DNA from: Paraburkholderia madseniana
GTDB lineage: Bacteria > Pseudomonadota > Gammaproteobacteria > Burkholderiales > Burkholderiaceae
Assembly: GCF_009690905.1 (NCBI RefSeq)
Contig: NZ_VOSW01000060.1
Span: 1-64,000 of the forward strand
Reading direction: 5' to 3'
DNA: 64,000 nt
The notes under the pieces were generated by a model, which was not told the DNA's origin, made no database searches, and was given only the letters and a program-made list of their open reading frames with translations. The position numbers and the translations under genes were made by a program. This document shows, piece by piece, positions 1 through 7,995 of this stretch; the stretch's first letter is position 1, and every line of letters starts with the position of its first letter.

Positions 1-123
1 GAGGCGTTCTGCACGATCCGCTCCTACCTTGCCAGTCTGCGCAAACAGAACCGTTCGCTGATCGACGCGCTGGCTTTGGGCTTCGCCGGGTTCGTCGTTT
101 CGCCGCTTCCGGCTGCTGAATAG
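1..123 (+). CDS. C-terminal tail of a probable transposase (IS66-like)
   Basis: The first 123 bases are an open frame ending in TAG, encoding the last 40 residues of a protein that begins before the window. The segment EAFCTIRSYLASLRKQNRSL resembles the C-terminal end of IS66-type transposases, where a conserved 'IRSYL.T.RK.G....DAL' stretch precedes a short variable tail. Only the tail is visible, so catalytic residues cannot be checked and it is unclear whether the element is intact. The sequence after the stop is repeat-like and contains no terminal inverted repeat that I can recognise. The family call rests on memory of this short motif and could be wrong. Confidence 0.4.
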   Translation, partial: EAFCTIRSYLASLRKQNRSLIDALALGFAGFVVSPLPAAE

Positions 124-397
124 TTACGCCGCCGCAAAGAAAGATAAGCAAAGAAAGCGGCTCAAACCACTCCTGCTAAGTGGGCACCGTAGCTTACGCA
201 GGGTAGTGGTGCATCTGGAATCTGGGTTCGTGCACCTGCATACGCCAGTGACAAGGGCGTCATACTTCCGGCGGCGCTGCGCGCGCCGAAGAGTATTTCT
301 TGAAACCAAGCGGCAGTTTAGCTCGGTTCCTTCGGTGCGGCACCGTGGTTTGCTTTGCGCTGGGCTGCGTTTGTTTGCTTGCTCTTCCGCTCGTCCC
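124..397. repeat. Gene-free, repeat-like intergenic DNA
   Basis: No gene is supported here. The stretch just after the transposase stop contains GCAAAGAAAGATAAGCAAAG followed by AAGCGGCTCAAACCAC, a signature I associate with dispersed intergenic repeats that follow many genes in Burkholderia and Paraburkholderia genomes. Further on is GTAGTGGTGCATCTGGAATC, which I also recall from those elements. Identification is from memory; only one copy lies in this window, so repetitiveness cannot be shown here. Confidence 0.35.
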
Positions 398-1198
398 TTA
401 CGCCCTCTGTACGAATGCCAGGGTTTGCTCCGCTACTGTGTCTCGTTCGTTGTCCAGTGTGATCATGTGGTAGCTGTCGGTCAAGCGTACGAAGGTCACG
501 GCGCGGCTTCCCAAGTGTTCGCACACGAATTCCGCGGAGCGGATGCTCGTCACTTCGTCTTCCTCGGAATGCATGACCAGGGTCTCGCATGTCACGCGGC
601 TCAGGGCTCGCTTCACCGCGAAGCGCATCCAGTCCACCTGCTCGATCGCCGCCAACGGCACATACGGATAGTGGACGCCACTGCCCTTCTGCAGGTGGCG
701 GCGGATCAGGTTGCGTATGCGCGCGTTCTTGATGCCGAACGGCTCGCCCTCCGGGACGCGAATCAATCGGCGCAGGCCCGGCACGCAATACATCAGATAG
801 CGCAAGGGACGCAGGCGTGAACCGCCCCAGCCGTCGAGGAATAACGGCGGCGAGAGCAGAATCAGACGCCCTGTCGTCATGCGCTCCCGCGCACTCAACA
901 TCAATGCAAGCAAGGCCCCCATCGAAATGCCCGCCACGTCGACTCGCTCATAACGTTTGGCCAGATCGCGGTAGGTGCGGCTCAGCAACTGCATGTAGTC
1001 GCTCAACGTCACGCGGCTCAACGCGTCAGGGTTCGAACCGTGGCCCGGTAGCGACGGCAAATGTACGTTGCAACCGATCTGCTCGAACTTGCGGTCGAGC
1101 GCGCCGAAATCATGGCGTGTGCCACCCAAGCCGTGAATCATCAACACGGCATGGCGGGAAAGTGGGGAAACGCGAGCGGACATCGATAAGCCTGTCAT
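398..1198 (-). CDS. Alpha/beta hydrolase (carboxylesterase/monoacylglycerol lipase type)
   Basis: A 266-residue single-domain alpha/beta hydrolase. Visible catalytic elements are an oxyanion-type HGLGG at residues 22-26, the nucleophile elbow G-I-S-M-G with Ser92, a probable acid Asp214 in SEEDEVTS, and His244 in DSYHMITLD. The order and spacing (Ser92, Asp214, His244) fit the Est30/serine-aminopeptidase S33 group that cleaves short- to medium-chain carboxyl esters. There is no signal peptide, so it should be cytoplasmic. ATG codons at 1198 and 1183 are both possible starts. It stands alone, with a separate regulator gene upstream on the same strand, so the physiological substrate is unknown. 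Confidence 0.8.
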   Translation of the reverse strand: MTGLSMSARVSPLSRHAVLMIHGLGGTRHDFGALDRKFEQIGCNVHLPSLPGHGSNPDALSRVTLSDYMQLLSRTYRDLAKRYERVDVAGISMGALLALMLSARERMTTGRLILLSPPLFLDGWGGSRLRPLRYLMYCVPGLRRLIRVPEGEPFGIKNARIRNLIRRHLQKGSGVHYPYVPLAAIEQVDWMRFAVKRALSRVTCETLVMHSEEDEVTSIRSAEFVCEHLGSRAVTFVRLTDSYHMITLDNERDTVAEQTLAFVQRA

Positions 1199-1370
1199 TA
1201 CACAAGCTTGCGATGCTAATCATCCCCGTCTCGCGTGACTGTCGATTTGCTGCCGCGTTTGTGGAGTTTTGTCGGCCGATATTTCGACGTATTACTCGAC
1301 TGAAACTCAATGCCGACTCAGCCGAATTGCAACCGCAACTCAACCGCGACTGCAACCGCCGCATGCGTCT

Positions 1371-2081
1371 TCAATCCCACGCCAGCTTGCTGAACTGGTA
1401 GCCCTTGCCGCGTATCGTCTTGATGCGCTGCGGGGTGCCGGCGTCGTCATGCAGCTTGCGGCGCAGCTTGGAAATGCCGCCGTCGATCGTGCGGTCAAGG
1501 CCGTCGAATTCGATGCCGCGCAGTTGCCGCATCAGCTCGTCGCGGCTCACCACCTCGCCCGCGCAACTCACCAAGGCCCACAGTAAATCGAATTCGGCCG
1601 ATGTCAGATCGGGCAGACTGCCGTCCGGCAGCTTGACCGTGCGGCTGGCCCGGCTGATCTCGAACTTGCCGAAGGTATAGCTCTCCGGTCGGCCAGTCTC
1701 CGGCGTGCGTGCGCTCACGCGGCGCAGTTGCGCCTTGATGCGCGCGAGCAGCACGCGTGGTTCGACAGGCTTATGCACGTAGTCGTCCGCACCGAATTCG
1801 AGGCCCAGCACTTCGTCGAACTGCTCATCGCGCGCGGTCACCATGATGATCACGCCGTCGAATTGCTCGCGCGCCTCGCGGCAAATCTGGAACCCGTCCT
1901 TGCCGGGAAGGTTCACGTCGAGAATCACCAGGTCCGGGCGGCGCTTGAGAATTGCCGGCACGGCGTCGTTGCCGTGCAGCACGGTCTCGACTTCGTATTC
2001 GTGTTTGCGCAGATAACCAGCGACCAGCGCGGACAGGCGGTCATCGTCTTCGACAAGCAGGATCCGGAATGGCATGGACAA
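1371..2081 (-). CDS. OmpR/RstA-family response regulator
   Basis: This 236-residue two-domain regulator has an N-terminal receiver (about 5-120) and a C-terminal OmpR-type winged helix (about 135-232). The receiver keeps the acidic pair D12-D13, phospho-acceptor Asp55 (VILDVNLPG), Thr82 and Lys104. The C-terminal domain ends with the usual recognition-helix region IRGKGYQF. No histidine kinase is adjacent, so it is an orphan or pairs with a kinase elsewhere. It is transcribed divergently from the DUF535 gene, and the 280-bp shared promoter region suggests it may control that neighbour. That link is inference. The product is closest in look to RstA. Confidence 0.87.
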   Translation of the reverse strand: MSMPFRILLVEDDDRLSALVAGYLRKHEYEVETVLHGNDAVPAILKRRPDLVILDVNLPGKDGFQICREAREQFDGVIIMVTARDEQFDEVLGLEFGADDYVHKPVEPRVLLARIKAQLRRVSARTPETGRPESYTFGKFEISRASRTVKLPDGSLPDLTSAEFDLLWALVSCAGEVVSRDELMRQLRGIEFDGLDRTIDGGISKLRRKLHDDAGTPQRIKTIRGKGYQFSKLAWD

Positions 2082-2361
2082 ATCGTTCAGGGCTAACTCA
2101 TTTAATAGCGGCCGGCAACGGTACGGCGCGCTGCACGGCCAGCAAGCGATGGCGCCGCTCTATATACGCATCCGCACGGCGCGGACCCGGCCGGCAACGA
2201 GCCGGACGAACCGGACGAGGCGGCTCGACGCACAGCATAGCGGATGCGCCGCACATCATGCGACACGCGCGACAAAACTCGACAAACACTCAAATAATTC
2301 GACACGGAAGCGCGATCCCCGCCACTAGCATCGCCTCGTTGAAATAGCCAAGGGATGTGCC

Positions 2362-3366
2362 ATGACGACCGTTTCCAACCAGGGGGCTCGCGCCCGCTCG
2401 CCGTGGTTCGCGAGAGCCACTGCGTCCTTTGCGGTCATTCAGCAAGCCGCTCATGCACTCTATCCCGGCACCAGCGTGTTTCATCGCTGGCGCCGCGTGC
2501 GATTGTGGCTGCGCTCGCTGATGTCGTGGCGTTCGACGCAAGTATGGCTCAAAGGCTGCGCCATCTCACCCTTGCAAGATCTGGTGCGACGTCATCCCAC
2601 CGCGCTCGAACGCATGCATCGGCCGTTCCTCCATACCCGCTTCAGTCCGCACGAACGACTCACGGCGAGCCTCGATCATCATGCGCTGACTCAGCAGCGC
2701 GTGCCGCAACTCGCCGCGCGCATTGCCTCAGCCGGCTCGGCGCCGATCGCATCGTTCGAGGTAGGCGCCGAGCGCTGGCACGTGTCGCTCGAGTCGATCG
2801 AACAGTTTCAGAAGGAAGGCGACTGGACCTTGTGCATCCGCGATGCGCGGGACCGGCGCATTGTCTCCTGCACCTTCAGCCTCGCCTATCTCGGCGGCAA
2901 AGTGCGGCGACCACGTCTTTGCATCGGCTCCGTCCAGGGTCCGGACACGTCGGTCAACGGCCGCGAGCTCTTTCGCGCGCTCACCAAACGGTGGTATGGA
3001 CTGCGGCCGAAAGTGCTGGTGATTTATCTCGCGCAATGTGTCGCCGCGGCGCTCGATGCAGGCGGCACCTTCATCGTCTCGAAGCAGGCGCACATCTATG
3101 CGAACTGGCGCTATTGCCTGAGAAAGCGTCGCGTGGCTGCAGACTACGATCGGCTGTCGATCGAGTGCGGAGCGCTCGCGCGCTGGAATGGCTGGTTCGT
3201 TCTCGCGCCGCCGGCGCGCTATCTCGCCGAACGCCAGGGCGACAACACCGGCTGCGCAACCCGTCGCAAGCGTTACGCATTGCGAAACGCACTCGCCGCG
3301 CAGATTCGCCTCAGCGTCTCAGCAAGCAAAGCGAGCCGCCCCTGCGTGCCTCGTGTTGTCGTTTGA
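2362..3366 (+). CDS. DUF535 / VirK-YbjX family protein
   Basis: A 334-residue protein resembling the VirK/YbjX (DUF535) family. Family-like segments are the central 'FEVGAERWHVSLES', the 'DGxLxFSLxY' equivalent at CTFSLAYLGG, the 'IGSVQGP' motif, and 'RPKVLVIYLAQ'. The start ATG is preceded by AAGGGATG. No signal peptide or membrane helix is evident. VirK homologues in enteric bacteria are PhoP-regulated and linked to resistance to antimicrobial peptides; the molecular activity of the family is unknown. The divergent RstA-like regulator next door fits two-component control. Assignment is by motif recall. Confidence 0.75.
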   Translation: MTTVSNQGARARSPWFARATASFAVIQQAAHALYPGTSVFHRWRRVRLWLRSLMSWRSTQVWLKGCAISPLQDLVRRHPTALERMHRPFLHTRFSPHERLTASLDHHALTQQRVPQLAARIASAGSAPIASFEVGAERWHVSLESIEQFQKEGDWTLCIRDARDRRIVSCTFSLAYLGGKVRRPRLCIGSVQGPDTSVNGRELFRALTKRWYGLRPKVLVIYLAQCVAAALDAGGTFIVSKQAHIYANWRYCLRKRRVAADYDRLSIECGALARWNGWFVLAPPARYLAERQGDNTGCATRRKRYALRNALAAQIRLSVSASKASRPCVPRVVV

Positions 3367-3537
3367 ATCCATTGCGATTTTTTTATTGACAAGACATGCG
3401 GCAAAACGGCACACTCATTCGCATGTTGACGCACACCTCCATCGCAGTCGCGATTAAAAACCCAACAATGCATGCCATCATCGGCAGGCGTTTGGGAGCA
3501 TGTGCGCGTTAGCAGTCTGAATCTGCAAACAAGACCC

Positions 3538-3568
3538 AAAGGCCCCGCCGGTAACGGAAGGGGCCTTT
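3538..3568 (+). terminator. Hairpin AAAGGCCCC/GGGGCCTTT upstream of the DUF2917 gene
   Basis: A perfect 9-bp stem (3538-3546 with 3560-3568) and a 13-nt loop are followed by TGTTTTAT. It lies about 170 bp after the DUF535 stop and 45 bp before the DUF2917 start. It could terminate DUF535 transcription. It could also end a short RNA made from the TTGACA at 3386-3391, but no convincing -10 box sits at the right distance, so the RNA is only a possibility. Confidence 0.5.
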
Positions 3569-3614
3569 TGTTTTATAGGTGCCTCCGTCCGCCGGCTCGA
3601 TGACGGAGAGCAAG

Positions 3615-3995
3615 ATGGATCAGGCAAGCCCGCAGTGCATGGATGACGACTCAAGTCTGTCTGCATATCAACCGGACGAGCGTCTGCCGAAAGTAGTCGT
3701 CCATTTTTCCGTAGTGCGCGGCACAACGCTGACGTGGCGTGTCGACGCCGACAGCACGCTCAGTGTTCAAGGCGCGCGCCTATGGCTCACGCGCGTCAAC
3801 TCGCCTTACGATCATTGGCTCGAACCGGGCAACGAGTTCCGGCTGCAGCGCGGCGAACGCGTGTGGCTCAGCACGGATAGCGAACGCAGCGCGCGCGTGT
3901 CGTTGAGTTGCGCGCTGCCTGCCAGACGCGGTTTCGTCAGGCGATGGCTGGGGCCGCTCGCATGGTTGGGCCTGGGGGCACCGGCGACTCGATAG
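3615..3995 (+). CDS. DUF2917 domain protein
   Basis: A 126-residue protein matching the DUF2917 pattern common in Burkholderiales: a core of about 60 residues starting V-V-H-F-S-V-V-R-G-T-T-L-T-W-R and including GARLWLTR, then S-P-Y-D-H-W-L-x-P-G and L-x-x-G-E-R-V-W-L-S. This looks like a small all-beta, cupin-like fold. The start at ATG 3615 is preferred because GGAGAG lies 4 bases upstream; ATG 3600 and GTG 3579 are in frame. Function is unknown. The C-terminus is basic and hydrophobic (RRWLGPLAWLGLG) but is not clearly a membrane helix. Confidence 0.72.
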   Translation: MDQASPQCMDDDSSLSAYQPDERLPKVVVHFSVVRGTTLTWRVDADSTLSVQGARLWLTRVNSPYDHWLEPGNEFRLQRGERVWLSTDSERSARVSLSCALPARRGFVRRWLGPLAWLGLGAPATR

Positions 3996-4041
3996 CGTGC
4001 CCCCTCGCGACTCGATGGTCAAACTTTCGTACCGTACAAAA

Positions 4042-4071
4042 GCAAACACCCCTGCGATGAGGGGTGTTTGC
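4042..4071. terminator. Bidirectional terminator-like hairpin
   Basis: A perfect 11-bp stem, GCAAACACCCC with GGGGTGTTTGC, around an 8-nt loop. It lies between the convergent ends of the DUF2917 gene and the secreted-protein gene. There is no T tract on the + strand. On the - strand the hairpin is followed by TTTTGT, which is the better terminator orientation and fits the 3' end of the leftward gene. Confidence 0.6.
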
Positions 4072-4175
4072 GGATCAGCCATACCGGCTGCGAGGAGCCA
4101 GTCATGCCGTGTTGCGCGGCTGCTTGATACTGCTTGAACGCGTGCCGCTTACTGGCATGACATTGACTGTGCCGC

Positions 4176-4748
4176 CTATTGCGGCGTCACTTGCACGGCC
4201 GCTGCCGAAACGAATACCGCGTGAACCGTATCGCCAACCTTGACGCCCTTCAGATCGACGTCCGGTCCGACTTCGAGCGTTTGCGTCTGATACGCGCCGC
4301 GCAGCGTGACGAGGCGCTTCTTGTGATCGATCTTCTGCACGGTGGCGAGCACCTCGATCTGGCGCGCGGATGCAAAGCCGCCCGAGGCCGGGGCATACAC
4401 TTGCGTATCGACGCGCTCACGAATGCCCTTGTCCGGGCCGGTGACCTTATCGGCCTTCACCAGCAACGCATTCTTATACAGCACGTCCACCCGATCGCCG
4501 ACCTTCAGTTGGTCGAAGCCCGCGACTTCCTGGCTCACCAGCACGACCACCGCGTTGCCGCCCGGCCCTTTGAGCGTGAGCGTGCGGCTGCCCTGATCGA
4601 TACCGACGATCTGCGCCTTCACATGCACCGGTTGCACCGCGCTGACAATGCCTTGCGCGGCACTGGCCATCGCATCTTGCGCCCACGCCGGTTGCGCCGC
4701 GGCGAAAGCCGCTACCATCAACGCTGCTCCAATCGTCGCTGCCTTCAT
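4176..4748 (-). CDS. Exported protein with two repeated beta-rich modules, function unknown
   Basis: A 190-residue protein with a classical signal peptide; cleavage is probable after AWA (residues 21-23). The mature part consists of two similar modules of about 60 residues. Each has the pattern I-D-x-x-x-R-x-[LV]-T-L-[KR]-G followed by a V-K-V-G-D-x-V segment (first at about 49-60 and 81-86, second at about 137-148 and 167-172). This suggests an internal duplication of an OB- or DUF5666-like beta domain. No cysteines or catalytic motif are seen. It should be periplasmic. Its own long upstream region suggests an independent promoter. The function is not recognised. Confidence 0.7.
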   Translation of the reverse strand: MKAATIGAALMVAAFAAAQPAWAQDAMASAAQGIVSAVQPVHVKAQIVGIDQGSRTLTLKGPGGNAVVVLVSQEVAGFDQLKVGDRVDVLYKNALLVKADKVTGPDKGIRERVDTQVYAPASGGFASARQIEVLATVQKIDHKKRLVTLRGAYQTQTLEVGPDVDLKGVKVGDTVHAVFVSAAAVQVTPQ

Positions 4749-5303
4749 TTACTCTCTCCTCGAGAAATTGTTCGATCTGGCGTTACGGCGATCTGAAACC
4801 GCAGGATGCCGATTAACGCCACGAATGCATACAGCTTCAGGGTGACAATGACTAAATGGGTACGGCGCAACGATTGTACATGCCTTACAAGAAGCTACGA
4901 CTGTTTATATTGTGATTTTCAAATCAGCGAACGGCATGTTGCGAAATGCCGCAGCGTGGCGTCGCAGCGGCGTCTAGCGGGTTGACAGCACTGCTTTACC
5001 TGCCAGACCTATCTATATAGGGCGACAATACATACTATGCATAAAGCATTAAACGCATACTGCATGACAGCCCGATGGTTTCATTATTCTTTTATCGACG
5101 ACATTCGCCGCAACGCAATATAAAGTCGCATTAACACCGATTAAACATCAATTCAATAGCCGGTGAATCAACGCGCTGCGCAAAATAAAACAGCCCCGTC
5201 GCCTGAGCGAAGGGGCCGTTCATGATGCGGCTACAGGAGTCGCCATACGCGAAGCGTCGACACTCAAGATGCCTCAGCGCTTCCCTGCACATGCGCTAAA
5301 CCA
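4749..5303. other. 555-bp gene-free region
   Basis: No supported gene. The region is more AT-rich than its surroundings from about 4880 to 5180. The right end holds the terminator of pcaF (5193-5216). The left end should hold the promoter of the exported protein. A + strand TTGACA at 4982 is followed by an A/T-rich TCTATATAG, but the spacing (about 26 nt) is too long for a standard sigma-70 promoter. Confidence 0.6.
5193..5216 (-). terminator. Rho-independent terminator of pcaF
   Basis: Read on the - strand, GCCCCTTCGC pairs with GCGACGGGGC (one mismatch) around a 4-nt loop. It is followed by TGTTTTATTTTG. It sits about 90 bp beyond the pcaF stop codon. Confidence 0.7.
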
Positions 5304-6506
5304 TCACACACGTTCGATCGCGATCGCGATGCCTTGACCGACACCGATACACATCGTGCACAGCGCAAAACGGCCTTGCGTGCGGTGCAACTGATACATC
5401 GCGGTGGTCACCAGACGCGCGCCGCTCATGCCGAGCGGGTGGCCGAGCGCGATCGCCCCGCCGTTCGGATTCACGCGCCCGTCGTCGTCCGCGACGCCGA
5501 GCGTGCGCAGCACAGCAATACCTTGCGAGGCGAATGCTTCGTTCAGTTCGATCACGTCGAACTGGTCGATGGTCATGTTCAGACGCGCCAGCAACTTCTG
5601 CGTGGCCGGCGCCGGGCCGATGCCCATCACGCGCGGCGCGACGCCTGCCGTTGCGATACCCAGCACGCGTGCACGCGGCGTGAGGCCAAAGCGCTTCGCG
5701 GTCTCTTCATTCGCGAGCAGCAACGCCGCTGCGCCGTCGTTCACGCCCGACGCGTTGCCAGCCGTGACCGTGCCGTCCGGGCGCACCACGCCCTTCAGTT
5801 TGGCGAGCGTTTCAAGGCTGGTTTCGCGCGGGTGCTCGTCTTGCAACACCGTGATCGGATCGCCCTTCTTCTGCGCGATAGTCACGCCGACGATTTCCTG
5901 CGCGAGCGTGCCGTCGCGTTGTGCACGTGCCGCTTTCTGCTGACTGCGCAGCGCAAACGCGTCCTGATCGGCACGGCTGATCTTGTAGTCGGTCGCGACG
6001 TTCTCGCCAGTCTCGGGCATCGAATCGACGCCGTACATCTGCTTCATTAACGGGTTCACGAAACGCCAGCCGATCGTCGTGTCGAAGATATCGGCCTGGC
6101 GCGAAAACGCGCTGGTGGCCTTGCCCATCACGAACGGCGCACGGCTCATGCTTTCGACGCCGCCGGCCAGCATCAACGCAGCCTCGCCCGACTTGATCGC
6201 GCGTGCGGCAATGCCGACGGCGTCCATGCCCGAGCCGCACAAGCGGTTCACCGTGGAGCCCGGCACACCTTGCGGCAAACCGGCCAGCAACAGCGACATC
6301 CGCGCGACGTTGCGGTTGTCTTCACCGGCCTGGTTCGCGCAGCCGTAGATGACGTCGTCGATCGCGTTCCAGTCGACGTCCTTGTTGCGCTCCATCAGCG
6401 CTTTGAGCGGCACCGCGCCCAGATCGTCGGTGCGAACCGACGACAGCGAACCCGCATAGCGGCCGATGGGGGTGCGAATCGCGTCGCACAGGAATGCTTC
6501 GGTCAT
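5304..6506 (-). CDS. pcaF: 3-oxoadipyl-CoA thiolase (beta-ketoadipyl-CoA thiolase)
   Basis: A 400-residue thiolase that cleaves 3-oxoadipyl-CoA with CoA into succinyl-CoA and acetyl-CoA, the last step of the beta-ketoadipate pathway. The acylated nucleophile is Cys90 (RLCGSGMDA), His356 lies in GGAIALGHPLG and Cys386 in CTMCIGVGQG. The N-terminal motif YGCANQAGEDNRNVARM is characteristic of PcaF/PaaJ rather than PhaA. ATG at 6506 is chosen because GGAGA lies 6 bases upstream and it gives the family length; an in-frame upstream extension of 40 codons has no such support. Other pca genes are absent from the window. A PcaR-type IclR gene lies at 19338 and PcaR-like sites lie upstream. Confidence 0.9.
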   Translation of the reverse strand: MTEAFLCDAIRTPIGRYAGSLSSVRTDDLGAVPLKALMERNKDVDWNAIDDVIYGCANQAGEDNRNVARMSLLLAGLPQGVPGSTVNRLCGSGMDAVGIAARAIKSGEAALMLAGGVESMSRAPFVMGKATSAFSRQADIFDTTIGWRFVNPLMKQMYGVDSMPETGENVATDYKISRADQDAFALRSQQKAARAQRDGTLAQEIVGVTIAQKKGDPITVLQDEHPRETSLETLAKLKGVVRPDGTVTAGNASGVNDGAAALLLANEETAKRFGLTPRARVLGIATAGVAPRVMGIGPAPATQKLLARLNMTIDQFDVIELNEAFASQGIAVLRTLGVADDDGRVNPNGGAIALGHPLGMSGARLVTTAMYQLHRTQGRFALCTMCIGVGQGIAIAIERV

Positions 6507-6707
6507 GTGATGTCTCCAGTTGATGTGCTGCATGCGCTGCGCCGCTAGCGGATATCGGTTCGTGACGTCGGCCGCTTGCGCGTGACGCGCGCTGGATACC
6601 GTGCGGTATCGACCCGGTTGACGCAACGGGAACGGTTACATGGCAGCCGTCGCGACAGAGCAGCTTAGCGCAGGATGGTGAACGATGGGCTCAGGATCTC
6701 AGCCATT

Positions 6708-6764
6708 TGTTCTATACACGAACACACGGTCATATATCGAACAACTTAGGCTCGATAATAGGCG
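6708..6764. promoter_or_regulatory. Candidate PcaR/IclR operator region upstream of pcaF
   Basis: This stretch about 200 bp upstream of pcaF holds a 17-bp inverted repeat, TGTTC-N7-GAACA (6708-6724). It also holds GTTCGATATA on the - strand (6733-6742) and CTCGATAATAGGCG on the + strand (6751-6764). The last two resemble the GTTCGATAAT-type half-sites that I recall for Pseudomonas PcaR. Binding is inference. Confidence 0.4.
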
Positions 6765-6868
6765 TGTGCCTGAAACCATGTCAAGCAAAGCCGGGCTCGG
6801 ACCAGGGAATATCTGCAGGCCGGCGGCGTTTAGCCATGACCAGTCAAAAAGGTCTGAAGATTGACGCG

Positions 6869-6908
6869 CTCGTGCCGGCAAGCGTGTTCTTACGCCTGTC
6901 GGCACGAG
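6869..6908 (-). terminator. Hairpin downstream of denD
   Basis: A perfect 9-bp stem, CTCGTGCCG with CGGCACGAG (6869-6877 and 6900-6908), with further partial pairing inside. It lies 65 bp past the denD stop. There is no T tract on either strand, so it may end the acid-sugar operon only weakly or with Rho. Confidence 0.4.
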
Positions 6909-6973
6909 GCTTTGGGTCGTTCTGCTGTCCGGTCCGGGATGCCGTTGAAATACCCGCCCCAGCACGCGCGTTA

Positions 6974-7954
6974 TCAGCGGATCTGAATACCCTCGTCGGC
7001 GATATAGCCTCGAATCACATCGGCGAAGCTGTGGTCGCCGGTCAACCCGAGCCGTTCGGCACGCGAGGGATCCCACTGCCCCGGCCAACTGCCGACGATC
7101 CTCTCAACCCGCGCATCCGGCTGCCACACGATCCGCATCGCGGTCTCTTCCCCCGCGACTTCGCGCAGCGCCGCCACCATTTCGTCGACGCTCACCGAAA
7201 TCCCCGGCAGATTCAGCACGCGCTGGTTGCCGAGCGCAGCGGCATCGATTTCGAGTCCGGCGATCAGGCTTTCGATGGCCTTGCGCGGCGACAGCAGCCA
7301 CAAACGCGTCGTGCCCGCTACCGGGCATACCGCCGCTTCGCCGTTCAGAGGCTCGCGAATGATCCCGCTCGCGAACGACGAGGCCGCCGCATTCGGCTTG
7401 CCCGGGCGCACGCTAATCGTGGGCAGGCGCAACACCCGGCCGTCGACGAAACCCCGCCGCGTGTAGTCGTTGAGCAACAACTCCGCGATCGCCTTCTGCG
7501 CGCCGTACGACGATTGCGGATTCAGCGCGGTGTCGTCCTGCACGACTTCGGGCAGATCGCCGCCATACACGGCCACTGAACTCGTGAACACCACACGCGG
7601 TGCATGCCCGCGTTGCCGGCACGTTTCCAGCAGCAGGCGCGATGCGTCCAGATTGATGCGCATGCCGAGATCGAAATCCGCCTCGGCCTGCCCGCTCACG
7701 ATCGCGGCAAGATGGAAGATGGCCGACGTCTTGTCGTCGATCACGCGCTCGAGCACGCTGCGCTCGGCGATATCGCCCACTTCCGTGCGTACACGCGTGT
7801 CGCCGAAATCGCTTCCGTGCATCACGTCGAGCAGCACCAGCTCGGTAATCGCTTGCGGCTTGCCGTGTTCATCCTTCACTGAACCGCGCGTCAACAGTTC
7901 ACGCGCGAGACGCTGGCCGAGAAAACCTGCACCGCCGGTAATCAGTACTTTCAT
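6974..7954 (-). CDS. denD: D-erythronate dehydrogenase (NAD-dependent epimerase/dehydratase family)
   Basis: A 326-residue extended short-chain dehydrogenase. The Rossmann motif GGAGFLG is at 7-13, the catalytic set is Ser125/Ser126, Tyr150 and Lys154 (Y-G-A-Q-K), and 'FHLAAIVSG' is at 80-88. In the experimentally defined four-carbon acid-sugar pathways, DenD oxidises D-erythronate to 2-oxo-tetronate. The immediate neighbours are the remaining pathway enzymes in the same orientation, which supports this over a generic sugar epimerase. It is the last gene of the operon, with 41 bp between otnI and this start. Confidence 0.87.
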   Translation of the reverse strand: MKVLITGGAGFLGQRLARELLTRGSVKDEHGKPQAITELVLLDVMHGSDFGDTRVRTEVGDIAERSVLERVIDDKTSAIFHLAAIVSGQAEADFDLGMRINLDASRLLLETCRQRGHAPRVVFTSSVAVYGGDLPEVVQDDTALNPQSSYGAQKAIAELLLNDYTRRGFVDGRVLRLPTISVRPGKPNAAASSFASGIIREPLNGEAAVCPVAGTTRLWLLSPRKAIESLIAGLEIDAAALGNQRVLNLPGISVSVDEMVAALREVAGEETAMRIVWQPDARVERIVGSWPGQWDPSRAERLGLTGDHSFADVIRGYIADEGIQIR

Positions 7955-7995
7955 GATGTGCTTTGTCCTTGCTTTATCGGCTGCTCTGTCGCTTG

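Noticed and set aside
206..820. A 204-codon + strand frame over the repeat-like region and hydrolase gene
   Set aside because: Opposes the well-supported alpha/beta hydrolase and has no recognisable sequence.
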